NCBI GenBank assembly: GCA_004563195.1
Contig: SFTJ01000038.1
Coordinates: 1 to 28,188, forward strand
Direction of reading: 5' to 3'
From: a bacterium
GTDB taxonomy: Bacteria > Bacteroidota > Bacteroidia > Bacteroidales > Muribaculaceae
DNA length: 28,188 bases
In this document: positions 1 through 6,715 of the stretch, one piece after another
Layout: each line of letters starts with the position of its first letter
How positions within the stretch are numbered: the first letter of the stretch is position 1
Notes under the pieces: generated by a model
Seen by the model: only the letters and a program-made list of their open reading frames with translations
Told to the model about the DNA's origin: nothing
Database searches by the model: none
Translations under genes and position numbers: made by a program

Positions 1-306
1 CGATCTGCAGCACCATTCTGTGCGGATTTCATAGTCAAAGAACCCGGCACCTTCGCTTTTGTCACTATATTTCCCATCGCTCTTGGTGAGATAGTTGTCA
101 GGGAACTCAAATGTCGCACAAACGTCAGCGTCGACAATGCCCTTTAGGTATTGCCATGCAACTTCCGGTGAATCTTCTGTGAAGCAGAAGCCTATGCTTT
201 TGCTTCCACCTTTACCGCCATCGAAATGGTCGGTGTTGTTAATAAGTGTCTCGCCGCGCTCGAAGGCTTCCCACTCGGCGAGGCTCATAAAACGTGTTAC
301 TCTCAT
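1..306 (-). CDS. Hypothetical phage protein, 3' end outside window
   Basis: The reading frame is open from an ATG at 306 to the window edge (102 codons with no stop), so the C-terminus is missing. It begins MRVTRFMSLAEWEAFERGE and contains a Gly/Lys-rich stretch (DGGKGGSKS) followed by an aromatic and acidic stretch (IGFCFTED). I do not recognise the family. The start is supported by the ATG spacing from an upstream leader that carries CCAAACAGTTAA, a motif also found ahead of other genes in this phage. It is the last visible member of the leftward string of small genes. A nucleotide-binding or ADP-ribosyltransferase-like fold crossed my mind from the early Arg and Gly-Ser residues, but that is too weak to call. 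Confidence 0.75.
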   Translation of the reverse strand, partial: MRVTRFMSLAEWEAFERGETLINNTDHFDGGKGGSKSIGFCFTEDSPEVAWQYLKGIVDADVCATFEFPDNYLTKSDGKYSDKSEGAGFFDYEIRTEWCCRS

Positions 307-312
307 TGTGAT

Positions 313-462
313 TTAACTGTTTGGCAATAAAAAAGCACGACTGACTTTTATTCTTCGTTCACTTCTGCAATCCATGATTTTGAGAACTCTTGGTCCTTGA
401 AAGCCTCGGCAATACCGGTGATTCAAGTCGGACAGATACACATAAACATCTCCTTTTGCCAT
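313..462 (-). CDS. Possible 49-residue small protein
   Basis: This short frame starts at an ATG with an A-rich upstream region (AATTTTGTAAAA), which is typical of Bacteroidota starts. It encodes a basic 49-residue product beginning MAKGDVYVYLSDLNHRYCRG. The stop falls within the leader motif of the next gene. The frame fills an otherwise empty 180-base gap in a tightly packed gene string, and the Tyr/Gly-rich N-terminus looks protein-like. No family is recognised, and the length makes a chance ORF possible. Confidence 0.4.
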   Translation of the reverse strand: MAKGDVYVYLSDLNHRYCRGFQGPRVLKIMDCRSERRIKVSRAFLLPNS

Positions 463-488
463 TTTTACAAAATTATTTTTACAAGTTA

Positions 489-677
489 TTACTGGTTGTC
501 AGTTTTTGGCTCGTGCAAAGGGCACTTACCGGTTTTGGGGTCGTATTGAACTGAAGTCCACCACAACACTTCATCAGGCACAGGCTTGCCATAAGGAATG
601 TTGCGACGGCAGTTCTTGCAAAGCTCGGGTTGGTCAAAGTAGCCAAATCCGACGCAGTATGTATAATCTTTATTCAT
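489..677 (-). CDS. Small Cys-containing phage protein (62 aa)
   Basis: The product is a 62-residue hydrophilic protein with CKNC near the middle and isolated cysteines at either side (YC near the N-terminus, KC near the C-terminus). Together these could form a small zinc-binding knuckle. Its start overlaps the end of the upstream membrane-protein gene by 8 bases, which suggests translational coupling. The Trp-Trp and PDEV segment (VPDEVLWW) is the most distinctive part. The function is unknown. It belongs to the early leftward cluster of accessory microgenes. Confidence 0.7.
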   Translation of the reverse strand: MNKDYTYCVGFGYFDQPELCKNCRRNIPYGKPVPDEVLWWTSVQYDPKTGKCPLHEPKTDNQ

Positions 678-915
678 TTTCTTCTTCGTTTAATGGTTCT
701 TCATCGAAATACTCTTTCAATTCGAGCACTTCTTCTAATTGGTCGAGTCTCTTTTCGTGGTCTGAGAGTTGATAAAAATCAAGGTGTTTGCGGATATGCT
801 CTACCACTTCTTTCAACTCGTCTATCTCCTCGGATAGACGTCTTACAGTCATCGACATTGCGATGAGTGCAACGGTTAGCACAACGAGTGCCAGGGAAAA
901 TAAAAGTTCAGTCAT
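670..915 (-). CDS. Small membrane-anchored coiled-coil protein (81 aa)
   Basis: An N-terminal hydrophobic helix (about residues 4-22, LLFSLALVVLTVALIAM) is followed by a long charged heptad-like helix rich in Leu, Glu and Lys and a very acidic tail ending EEPLNEEENE. This suggests a type II or tail-anchored inner-membrane protein with a cytoplasmic coiled coil. It is preceded by a clear Shine-Dalgarno sequence (AAAGGAGG), and its ATG overlaps the stop of the upstream gene as ATGA. The function is unknown. A role in modulating the host envelope during infection is possible but only inferred. Confidence 0.8.
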   Translation of the reverse strand: MTELLFSLALVVLTVALIAMSMTVRRLSEEIDELKEVVEHIRKHLDFYQLSDHEKRLDQLEEVLELKEYFDEEPLNEEENE

Positions 916-1067
916 TTTAATCCTCCTTTCTTGGAAAAATCACACTTAATAGTTATAATTTTCGGTTCTTTATTGACGTAGTCTTTTGGTATTATAAATT
1001 TCCTATTGGTTGTATACATTTTCTTTTCAATAAACCCAAAATAGCCAAAATCAATTATCTTGCTCAT
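912..1067 (-). CDS. Small basic protein (51 aa)
   Basis: The ATG at 1067 lies within the last 17 bases of the upstream gene, and the stop overlaps the next ATG (ATGA). The 51-residue product begins MSKIIDFGYFGFIEKKM and is Lys/Ile/Phe-rich. It ends KKGGLK because the Shine-Dalgarno of the next gene (AAAGGAGG) is encoded in its last codons. The exact fit between two neighbours supports a real gene. The family is not recognised. Confidence 0.7.
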   Translation of the reverse strand: MSKIIDFGYFGFIEKKMYTTNRKFIIPKDYVNKEPKIITIKCDFSKKGGLK

Positions 1068-1419
1068 CTCTTACATCCTTTAATGTGTCTATAAAATTTC
1101 TTATAGCTGAAGAAATGCGTTGAGCTCGTTTAATCCTTGTATATTCTTCTTGTGTATATCCTCTGCGAAGGTCTCCGTAATGAATACTATCGTCAATTAA
1201 AACTTTAACATTATCGCATTTCTCTCTGTGATATTCAAGAATGTCAATAATATTATCTATCTCGAACAATGCTAACTGGCAGGTGTTATAGCCATTAACA
1301 AAGCAATCAACATTCTTATCATTCAGCTTACCTTTATTATTTCTCAATCTCTGCATGGCGAGCAATTCAATTTCATCGTTCTCCATATACAAAGGTTTAT
1401 TTTTTAATTTTATTCTCAT
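1051..1419 (-). CDS. Hypothetical phage protein (122 aa)
   Basis: The product is a charged, mainly helical 122-residue protein with no signal peptide or membrane segment. A strong Shine-Dalgarno (AAAGGAGGTG) lies directly upstream within the end of the YopX-like gene, and the starts and stops overlap as ATGA. The C-terminal half (RRGYTQEEYTRIKRAQR) is strongly basic, compatible with nucleic-acid or protein binding, but I recognise no domain. Confidence 0.75.
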   Translation of the reverse strand: MRIKLKNKPLYMENDEIELLAMQRLRNNKGKLNDKNVDCFVNGYNTCQLALFEIDNIIDILEYHREKCDNVKVLIDDSIHYGDLRRGYTQEEYTRIKRAQRISSAIRNFIDTLKDVRDEQDN

Positions 1420-1799
1420 TTTTCACCTCCTTTCAGTAATTCGGGGTTGTCGTGAATATTGCCAATTATTGCAAACTCTACCCCTCCGCCGAGAGGCCTG
1501 CTGCCAATCTCATCCTTGAAGTAAAAACAAATACAAAACGCTGCAATAGATTCATCCCATTTCACTTCACACACGCCACATTTAGAATTTCCGAATCGTA
1601 TTATATCGCCTTCATAGATTTCTTTGCCATCACAATCATATAATCCTGTGAATTGTCCGACGGTTTCGTGGTCAATGTCTAAACATCCTCCATTTATTGT
1701 GCAAATGTGAGTCCTTCCGTAAGTGTCTATATCGTACAAGTTGCCAAAGTACCACTTGCCGTCTTTTTTGCCCTTTCCTCTAAATTTAATTTCTCTCAT
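1416..1799 (-). CDS. YopX family protein
   Basis: The sequence follows the YopX (PF09643) pattern. It starts MREIKFRGK, has an early Trp-Tyr-Phe-Gly turn, then QFTGLYDCDGKEIYEGDII, and ends with an IGNIHDNPELL motif. At 127 residues it is the usual length. YopX proteins are common small accessory proteins of phages and prophages. Their biochemical role is unknown, although the fold is a beta-barrel suspected of nucleic-acid or ligand binding. The gene has a perfect Shine-Dalgarno (AAAGGAGGTAAG) and overlaps both neighbours by 4 bases. Confidence 0.9.
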   Translation of the reverse strand: MREIKFRGKGKKDGKWYFGNLYDIDTYGRTHICTINGGCLDIDHETVGQFTGLYDCDGKEIYEGDIIRFGNSKCGVCEVKWDESIAAFCICFYFKDEIGSRPLGGGVEFAIIGNIHDNPELLKGGEK

Positions 1800-2128
1800 T
1801 TCTTACCTCCTTTCGGTCGAAGTTCATTAACATAAGCCCATTCTGCAACTCCGTAGTCCTTGACGAATACTTTCCATATTCCTTCTTTGTTTCCGCTCTG
1901 GAATATGACATCGTATCTGCCTAATGTTGTGCGATACAATATCAGACCTTCTTTAGTAGGAATTTCAGTGGAACTATGCCATACATCGTTGAGGTTTACA
2001 ACATCTTGAGTAGGATTGTTGTCAGCCCAAATTGCTCCGGATATAAAGCCGGAATACATTGCGCCATCTTCATAGCATTGGGAGGCAAACTGCTCTATCT
2101 GCTTAATTCTTTCTCCCATCTTGTCCAT
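1796..2128 (-). CDS. Hypothetical phage protein (110 aa)
   Basis: I place the start at the ATG at 2128 (MDKMGERIKQ) rather than the TTG two codons earlier, because the ATG lies 2 bases after the preceding stop. The N-terminus is a helix. A glycine-rich aromatic stretch (YSGFISGAIWADNNP) follows, then alternating beta-like segments with LILYRTTLGRYDVIF and a Trp-containing tail. This resembles the small phage proteins that carry an AIWAD/ADEN-type segment, of unknown function. The C-terminus KGGKK encodes the next gene's Shine-Dalgarno. Confidence 0.75.
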   Translation of the reverse strand: MDKMGERIKQIEQFASQCYEDGAMYSGFISGAIWADNNPTQDVVNLNDVWHSSTEIPTKEGLILYRTTLGRYDVIFQSGNKEGIWKVFVKDYGVAEWAYVNELRPKGGKK

Positions 2129-2130
2129 AT

Positions 2131-2238
2131 TCAATCTTCTTTAGAGTTCATATACTTTGCGAACAGCGGGCATTTGATGCACTTGCAGTCGCAATTCGGA
2201 TTTCTCTCACACAATTTGTCAAGTTCGTATTCTGTCAT
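2131..2238 (-). CDS. 35-residue Cys-rich microprotein
   Basis: The ATG overlaps the upstream stop as ATGA and the TGA stop lies 2 bases before the next ATG, so the ORF exactly fills the gap. The product has a dense cysteine array (CDCKCIKCPLF) after a helix, MTEYELDKLCERNP. Four cysteines within seven residues plus an upstream Cys suggest a metal knuckle or disulfide-bonded microprotein. The function is unknown. Confidence 0.6.
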   Translation of the reverse strand: MTEYELDKLCERNPNCDCKCIKCPLFAKYMNSKED

Positions 2239-2417
2239 AGTTCTCCGTCTATTGGTTTAAGATATATCAATGCCGGATATGCGGTATCAAATCCGTCAAA
2301 TGTCTCAGGCTGATGCCCTAATTCCTCATCTATCTCGTACAATGTGCCATCGATGTCAATGAACACCTCATCTTCTTCTGCGGAGGATAGAGCGTTTATC
2401 AAGTCGTATTTGTTCAT
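2235..2417 (-). CDS. Small acidic protein (60 aa)
   Basis: The product is a 60-residue very acidic protein beginning MNKYDLINALSSAEEDEVFI and continuing with IDGTLYEIDEELGHQPETFDG. The layout (helix, acidic beta hairpin, then a Pro-Ala-Leu strand) resembles small phage proteins of unknown role. It overlaps the upstream gene by 50 bases and shares ATGA with the next gene. The high negative charge would also suit a DNA-mimic inhibitor, but that is speculation. Confidence 0.65.
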   Translation of the reverse strand: MNKYDLINALSSAEEDEVFIDIDGTLYEIDEELGHQPETFDGFDTAYPALIYLKPIDGEL

Positions 2418-2661
2418 AGTCCCATGCCCTTTCTACTTTTTCGTGTAATTCGTCCCAACTAACATATTCACCTCGGTCGTGCTCCATATAGAGAAAATAC
2501 ATCGCGTGGTAGTGACCATCTTTGTCGGCTTTGTATATGTTATGTATTCTCACGCCTCCGCAATGTCCTGTGCATTCGCACATATGCGGACGATCATTAA
2601 ATCTCTTTTGGCAAAACTCATTCAAGTTCTCCCAGCCTTCAATCCAAATGTAGGTGTACAT
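2368..2661 (-). CDS. Cys/His-rich hypothetical protein (97 aa)
   Basis: The product contains CECTGHCGG in its first half and several histidines (HNIY, HYHAMYF, MEHDRGEY), a composition suited to metal binding. The C-terminus ends in a basic RSILRRRR tail produced by the stretch that overlaps the next gene. A Shine-Dalgarno (AAAGGAG) sits before the ATG at 2661. The family is not recognised. It is part of the coupled early microgene string. Confidence 0.7.
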   Translation of the reverse strand: MYTYIWIEGWENLNEFCQKRFNDRPHMCECTGHCGGVRIHNIYKADKDGHYHAMYFLYMEHDRGEYVSWDELHEKVERAWDYEQIRLDKRSILRRRR

Positions 2662-2663
2662 CG

Positions 2664-2891
2664 TTATTCTCCTTTCTTTAGTTTCTCGATTAAGATGTCG
2701 GCCACTTCAACAGCAAAGTCAACATCTGCTTCGACGGTTAATGAATGGTTTTCCGGTATATAGAACATTGTCGAGAGAATGTCTTTGGCAATCTCATATC
2801 GACGCTGCTCCCAGTTTGGAGTCTTGTTTTTCATTTGGCGGTCTATGCTGATAACCGCATTCATATACTGCTTCTCTATCACTGTCATCAT
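2664..2891 (-). CDS. Small helical phage protein (75 aa)
   Basis: The 75-residue protein reads as three or four helices: MMTVIEKQYMNAVISIDRQ, NWEQRRYEIAKDILSTMF, and a C-terminal DFAVEVADILIEKLKKGE. It has no membrane segment or cysteines. Its ATG overlaps the stop of the upstream 51-residue gene (ATGA), and its end encodes the Shine-Dalgarno for the next gene. The function is unknown. Confidence 0.75.
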   Translation of the reverse strand: MMTVIEKQYMNAVISIDRQMKNKTPNWEQRRYEIAKDILSTMFYIPENHSLTVEADVDFAVEVADILIEKLKKGE

Positions 2892-3043
2892 CCTTCCAAT
2901 CCTTTCAGAACAGCCCAGCCATTCCAGTTATCTATTTTCACTATCATTTTCATCTGGTGCCATTTGCCTTTCTTCAACCCGTAGCGCACCTCTTCTTCGG
3001 GTGGGAACTTCTTCAGTTCTTCGATAAGTTCTTTTACTTTCAT
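2888..3043 (-). CDS. Small protein with MKVKELIEELKKFP N-terminus (51 aa)
   Basis: The ATG at 3043 opens a 51-codon frame ending in a TGA that overlaps the next ATG. The N-terminal helix MKVKELIEELKKFPPEEEV followed by a short beta strand is a pattern I know from many small phage proteins of unknown function. The end (NWNGWAVLKGLEG) is Trp-rich. The coding overlap and the recognisable N-terminus make it a credible gene. Confidence 0.7.
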   Translation of the reverse strand: MKVKELIEELKKFPPEEEVRYGLKKGKWHQMKMIVKIDNWNGWAVLKGLEG

Positions 3044-3065
3044 AATAGATTATTTTATGTTTGAC

Positions 3066-3401
3066 TTAAAACCATTGAAGTACAACGTAATCGTTTCGCT
3101 GGTCGGAGTAAGCAATCCAACTGCTAATTGTGAAGATTACGTTATCGACGGTATCATTTAACTCTTGCGCGAAGATGGGTTCATACTTCTCTCGCTCTTT
3201 GGCAATCTTGCCGGCAAGCATCGCCAATTCTGCTCTTGGCACCTCAATGCTATCAGCATAAAGATGATCATCTTCATTGAAGGAGGCAAAAGGGCAATTC
3301 TCTGCGATGAGTTGATTGATGAACTCTGACTTGTTGCTAAAGTCTCCAAATTCGTATTTTACCTGATAGGTCGTAGCAACGTGTATTCTACTATTTCCCA
3401 T
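3066..3401 (-). CDS. Hypothetical phage protein (111 aa)
   Basis: I chose the ATG at 3401 (MGNSRIHVATTYQVKYEFG). The frame is open to 3428, but that earlier ATG lies inside the upstream gene, whereas the 3401 start follows its stop and has an A-rich leader. The product mixes short beta strands with a long helix rich in Ala, Lys and Glu (AELAMLAGKIAKEREKYEP) and ends with an aromatic IAYSDQRNDYVVLQWF segment. There are no recognised motifs. Confidence 0.75.
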   Translation of the reverse strand: MGNSRIHVATTYQVKYEFGDFSNKSEFINQLIAENCPFASFNEDDHLYADSIEVPRAELAMLAGKIAKEREKYEPIFAQELNDTVDNVIFTISSWIAYSDQRNDYVVLQWF

Positions 3402-3411
3402 AATTTTATGA

Positions 3412-3711
3412 TTAAGCCACGAGGGCATTTACTTGGTTCTTGAGGTTCTCATATACTGCTTTCTTCTCTTCGATGTCGGGTGAAGTCCAAAATGGACGAC
3501 TGCAAGCACAATACTCATAAGTTGCAATCCAAAGGTTACGCATCAATTCTCGAAGGTCGCTTGGAAGCGTGTTCGTCACTTCAACGAAGTATTTCATTGA
3601 TGCTTTAGCACTTCTCTCTGCTTTATCATATCCGTAGTCAACCATCATATAGTAGAAATCGTGGTTGTTAAGGATTGAGAGAGCCTTTTTGAGAATGTCA
3701 ATTGTTGCCAT
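3412..3711 (-). CDS. Hypothetical phage protein (99 aa)
   Basis: This is the first gene behind promoter module 1. The 99-residue product starts MATIDILKKALSILNNHDFYYMMVDYGYDKAERSAK (shown in part by its helices) and stays helical, with Tyr/Trp-rich turns and a cysteine pair (YCACSR). It has no membrane segment or signal peptide and no recognised domain. As the promoter-proximal gene of the small-gene operon it is probably made in quantity early in infection. Confidence 0.75.
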   Translation of the reverse strand: MATIDILKKALSILNNHDFYYMMVDYGYDKAERSAKASMKYFVEVTNTLPSDLRELMRNLWIATYEYCACSRPFWTSPDIEEKKAVYENLKNQVNALVA

Positions 3712-3754
3712 ATTCGCTTAAACTTAAATGATTAACTTATATTTTAATTATACT

Positions 3755-3810
3755 GTAAGTTAGTCATTTTTAACAAGTTACACAAATTATTAAGCCGCCA
3801 TTTTATCACC
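3755..3810 (-). promoter_or_regulatory. Phage promoter module 1
   Basis: On the minus strand a TTTG (3786-3783) is followed after 20 bases by TAACTTAC (3762-3755), a good Bacteroidota -33/-7 pair. Nine bases upstream of the -33 is a GGTG-TAAAATGGCG element (3810-3796). The same arrangement occurs three more times in the window. It would drive the leftward microgene operon that starts with the gene at 3711. Confidence 0.7.
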
Positions 3811-3817
3811 TTAACGT

Positions 3818-4579
3818 TTACTGACGTTTGGCTTGCTGTGCTGCTTCCTCAGCATCTTCGTCTCGCATAATCTCATCAACGACGACGTGTGCCTTGTTAG
3901 CCAGGACACGAACACATAATGCCATCGGCTCAGTGATGTTCATCTTTATATCGAATCTCTCAACGAGGTCGAGGCAAAGCACTCCTACGAGATAAGGATA
4001 TGGGTCTCGCTTTCTCTCACAGGGCAACTTCGTTTTGCTCTCAATGAGTTTGTCCATTTGGCAATCAAACTCCTCTACGAATGAAAGCAGCATCTTAACG
4101 AGTGCAAGCCTTGCCGGTATATCCTTGTGTTCGTAACGCAGAAATTGACGTGCAGCTTCGTTGGTGAAGGTGCACCATATCTTGAATAAGTCAACTTCAA
4201 CCTTATCGTGCAGTCGCTGGTAGTACGATTGGTACGCAGCATAGGCTTTGCCGTAACTTTGGCGTAGTTCGTAGTTGTATTCATCAATACACTTGCGCAT
4301 CTCTCGGTTGTGTTTCTTGTACTCACTAAGGCGGTGGTCTCGGCAATAACCGATGAAACCTTCTGCCTGTTCAAATGCAAGCGCTGTCAGCATCTGTGGC
4401 ACAAAGTTCATCATCACAGCGTCTCGAGCTCCAAACAACTTAATGCACTCGTCAGATGTCAATGGCTTTTGCTTCGGCTTGGTCGGAATATTAAGCCCGA
4501 AGTCAACTTTTGCGAGTCGATCTTCGGGCTTAATGTTGAACTGCGCCAAAATAGCAGGGTCAATGGGAGGTAAATTCAT
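3818..4579 (-). CDS. Hypothetical helical phage protein (253 aa)
   Basis: The N-terminus is Pro-rich (MNLPPIDPAILAQFNIKPED). Then come DFGLNIPTKPKQKPLTSDE and a long alpha-helical body with many Tyr, Gln and Arg residues (YAAYQSYYQRLHDKVEVDLFKIW) and conserved-looking charged helices. The C-terminus is Ala/Glu/Gln-rich (EDAEEAAQQAKRQ). There is no signal peptide, membrane helix or catalytic motif that I can name. It lies 22 bases downstream of the MgsA-like gene and ends just before promoter module 1, so it closes the operon that begins with the MgsA-like gene. The function is unknown. Confidence 0.75.
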   Translation of the reverse strand: MNLPPIDPAILAQFNIKPEDRLAKVDFGLNIPTKPKQKPLTSDECIKLFGARDAVMMNFVPQMLTALAFEQAEGFIGYCRDHRLSEYKKHNREMRKCIDEYNYELRQSYGKAYAAYQSYYQRLHDKVEVDLFKIWCTFTNEAARQFLRYEHKDIPARLALVKMLLSFVEEFDCQMDKLIESKTKLPCERKRDPYPYLVGVLCLDLVERFDIKMNITEPMALCVRVLANKAHVVVDEIMRDEDAEEAAQQAKRQ

Positions 4580-4601
4580 TTTACTTTCTTTTTATGACGG
4601 C

Positions 4602-5165
4602 TTATTTGTCGCCGTCGAACAGACTTGGGTTTTTAGGTACGAGGTCATCGAATAGCCCCGGTTCTCGTGGCACCAACGCCTCATACTCATCTCGGAAAAA
4701 CTCTTCTTTGGTTCTCCCATACTTTTTACCTTTCCTGGTATGCACGTCAAACGTGTAAGGTGGAATTGGTATAGGTCGAGCTCTCACATCGTTTATCCAC
4801 ATCTCTACATCGACATCTTTGCGGTCGTAGATGAGGTTTTGCAGATGATCTGCATCTCGGCATTTGCGACACTCGCAGAGAAGAAGCACAGCCTTACTGA
4901 CGAAGATGCGACCCTTCGGCTCGGTCTTATTCTTGTTGACAAGTTCATGCCCTTGCCACAATGCTTCAATCTCCTTGGTGATGATGCCGTAGCAGTCCTC
5001 GGCAGAGATGGTGAATAATCGCTTCCACACATAGTCGCGGTATCCACTGTGCCATAACTCAAGAGCAAAGTAGCCGGCAACAACGGCATCGGCTCGCCTG
5101 ATGGCTTTCTGCATCGCAGAACTGCACTCAAAAAAATCATATCCTTGTACTGTTCTTATTACCAT
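4602..5165 (-). CDS. Orphan MgsA/RarA C-terminal-domain-like protein (187 aa)
   Basis: The first 60 residues (SSAMQKAIRRADAVVAGYFA, then WKRLFTISAEDCYG) follow the pattern at the start of the C-terminal clamp-loader-like helical domain of RarA/MgsA, where similar SALHKSIR and ASEDVG segments occur. A later segment (RIFVSKAVLLLCECRKC, then PIPPYTFDVHTRKGKKYGR) matches the end of that domain. The AAA+ ATPase part is absent, so this is a stand-alone version. In RarA this domain forms the tetramer and contacts replication-fork partners. I infer a fork-associated or clamp-loader-interacting role. The gene is first behind promoter module 3. The C-terminal GLFDDLVPKNPSLFDGD could hold a sliding-clamp-binding-like peptide. 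The family assignment is from pattern only. Confidence 0.65.
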   Translation of the reverse strand: MVIRTVQGYDFFECSSAMQKAIRRADAVVAGYFALELWHSGYRDYVWKRLFTISAEDCYGIITKEIEALWQGHELVNKNKTEPKGRIFVSKAVLLLCECRKCRDADHLQNLIYDRKDVDVEMWINDVRARPIPIPPYTFDVHTRKGKKYGRTKEEFFRDEYEALVPREPGLFDDLVPKNPSLFDGDK

Positions 5166-5195
5166 AACTATTTGATTTTGTTTGGTTTACGTCTA

Positions 5196-5257
5196 TAAAA
5201 TTAGTGAAAAATGGCGATTTTTGCAATCAGAATAAACACCATTTTAGCACCATTTTT
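5196..5257 (-). promoter_or_regulatory. Phage promoter module 3
   Basis: Minus-strand TTGC (5226-5223), 19-base spacer, TAATTTTA (5203-5196). Ten bases upstream of the -33 box are two direct copies of a TGGTG-containing element (CACC on the plus strand at 5237-5240 and 5248-5251). The ATG of the MgsA-like gene is 30 bases downstream of the -7 box, with a degenerate AAACAAAATCAAATAGTTATG leader. Confidence 0.65.
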
Positions 5258-6009
5258 CAGAAGCGAAACTTACAGGATATATTATACTCGACCATCTGCT
5301 TAGTCTTGTCCTTGCCGTTGTTGGTAGCACCTTTCAGTTGAATAGAGTCGCCGAAATTCTTCTTGATGAACAAGATGCTTCGTCGTTCCTCTTCCTGGTT
5401 ACGGAAGGCTGCCAAACCGCCGGCGTTGACAAACGTGCTCTTTTGGGAGAAGTTATATCTGAGGTCGGTGAGTATGCGTCGCTCTTTGTACTTCATATAG
5501 CAGGAAATCCAAAAGTCCTCTTTCAGTTTTATTTCCTCGTTCCACCACACGTTCTTGTTGTAACGCACTCCGTATGAACAGCCGGTTATCATCTTCGAGA
5601 GTGAATAGAAACCGCTCTCATCGTACATTACAGGGCTAATGCGTGAGGTGAAGCCAAACAGATGCACATCGAGCATACACGCAAGCTCATATAGCGAGTT
5701 GATAATTTCAGTCACCCTTTCGGGGTCTCTTATTACACCGGGCTCGCCTTTCTCAACAACGAGGTTCTTCACTGCGTGAACGTCATCGTCAATCATAAAC
5801 AACTCACCGAAGTGCTTTGCCATCCAATTCCGTTTCGGTATAAGACCTATCACGTCATCGGGGTGGGTTACAATCTCGCAGTCGGGATTATATTGACGAT
5901 ACAGGTCGGCTTGGCTCTCGGCAACGCAGATAATAGGATTGAGGACAAGTTTCTTGGCGAACACTTTGTCGTGCCTCTTGTGAGAGGGTATCACTATCGG
6001 AAGGCTCAT
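5257..6009 (-). CDS. Phage glycosyltransferase-like protein (GT-A fold, TAGT-like)
   Basis: The N-terminus MSLPIVIPSHKRHDKV is the typical first strand and nucleotide-sugar loop of GT-A enzymes, and MIDDDVHAVKNL (about residues 72-83) supplies the metal-binding DxD. Later segments (TSRISPV, LKEDFWISCYMKYKERRILTD, NAGGLAAFRNQEEERRSI) resemble the phage family annotated as TET-associated glycosyltransferases, which modify oxidised pyrimidines in DNA. At 250 residues it is the right size. It overlaps the upstream ParB-like gene by 4 bases, so the two are co-translated. No TET/JBP dioxygenase or hypermodified-base gene is visible here, so the acceptor could be a base made elsewhere, a protein or a glycan. 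Confidence 0.75.
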   Translation of the reverse strand: MSLPIVIPSHKRHDKVFAKKLVLNPIICVAESQADLYRQYNPDCEIVTHPDDVIGLIPKRNWMAKHFGELFMIDDDVHAVKNLVVEKGEPGVIRDPERVTEIINSLYELACMLDVHLFGFTSRISPVMYDESGFYSLSKMITGCSYGVRYNKNVWWNEEIKLKEDFWISCYMKYKERRILTDLRYNFSQKSTFVNAGGLAAFRNQEEERRSILFIKKNFGDSIQLKGATNNGKDKTKQMVEYNISCKFRF

Positions 6010-6659
6010 TTCTTTTCGCCCTCCAGTGCGATACGGACATCCTTGATGTCGATTACATTGCTCTTGCTTACCTTGCCGGTCTTGTAGGAACGCATACGTT
6101 GCATTCCAAGACGTTCACGCAGCCAGTTGCTGTCAACCTCGTTGGCAGATTCTATGATGAACAGCTCGTGCTTCTCATCATATTTTGGGATTAAGGGATA
6201 TACGGCAGTGTCATCGTTGAGGCTGTCAAAACGGTCCTTGAACTCGTCTTTCGGTTTCTCAGGCTCGAACTCAACGCCCCAGTCAGCCAGCTCCGTCTTG
6301 TCCCATTCATTGCTCATCACGTCGAGATCATTCTCGCCGAAATTCACATTGTCTTTAGTGGCATACTCTCGCAGTTTCTTAACATCAGTTGATGCATCGA
6401 GCACTTTGCAAGGCAGCTCAGTGTAGCCAAGTTCCTTACAGGCACGCAGACGCAGGTTGCCGCACACAACGATGTATCGGTCATTCATAGGGAACACTAT
6501 CAGCTCCCTCAATTCAAGCATCTCGGGTGAGTCTTGAATACTCTTTTTCATCGCTTCATATCGGTAATCCCGAAAGAACCGGGGATTCTTCGGGAGCCCG
6601 ACGAGCTGTCCCTTGTTGAAGTCCAACAGGGAGATTGCTAAGTTTGTTATTTCAGTCAT
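6006..6659 (-). CDS. ParB/Srx-fold protein
   Basis: The N-terminal 90 residues have the ParB/Sulfiredoxin layout: LDFNKGQLVGLPKNPRFF, then SIQDSPEMLELRELIVFP, then YIVVCGNLRLRACKELG, the GNxRxxA-type phosphate-binding motif. The rest is acidic and shows no helix-turn-helix. I start at the ATG at 6659 (MTEITNLAIS). An in-frame ATG cluster upstream falls in a tandem TGATGATGTTTAA repeat and looks non-coding. ParB-fold proteins of this type in phages often accompany DNA methyltransferases or base-modification enzymes and may be nucleases or CTP-binding switches. The 4-base overlap with the glycosyltransferase gene suggests a joint role. Confidence 0.85.
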   Translation of the reverse strand: MTEITNLAISLLDFNKGQLVGLPKNPRFFRDYRYEAMKKSIQDSPEMLELRELIVFPMNDRYIVVCGNLRLRACKELGYTELPCKVLDASTDVKKLREYATKDNVNFGENDLDVMSNEWDKTELADWGVEFEPEKPKDEFKDRFDSLNDDTAVYPLIPKYDEKHELFIIESANEVDSNWLRERLGMQRMRSYKTGKVSKSNVIDIKDVRIALEGEKK

Positions 6660-6715
6660 TGTACTATTAAACATCATCACGTTAAACATCATCACACAAT
6701 AGTCATTTCTGAAAC

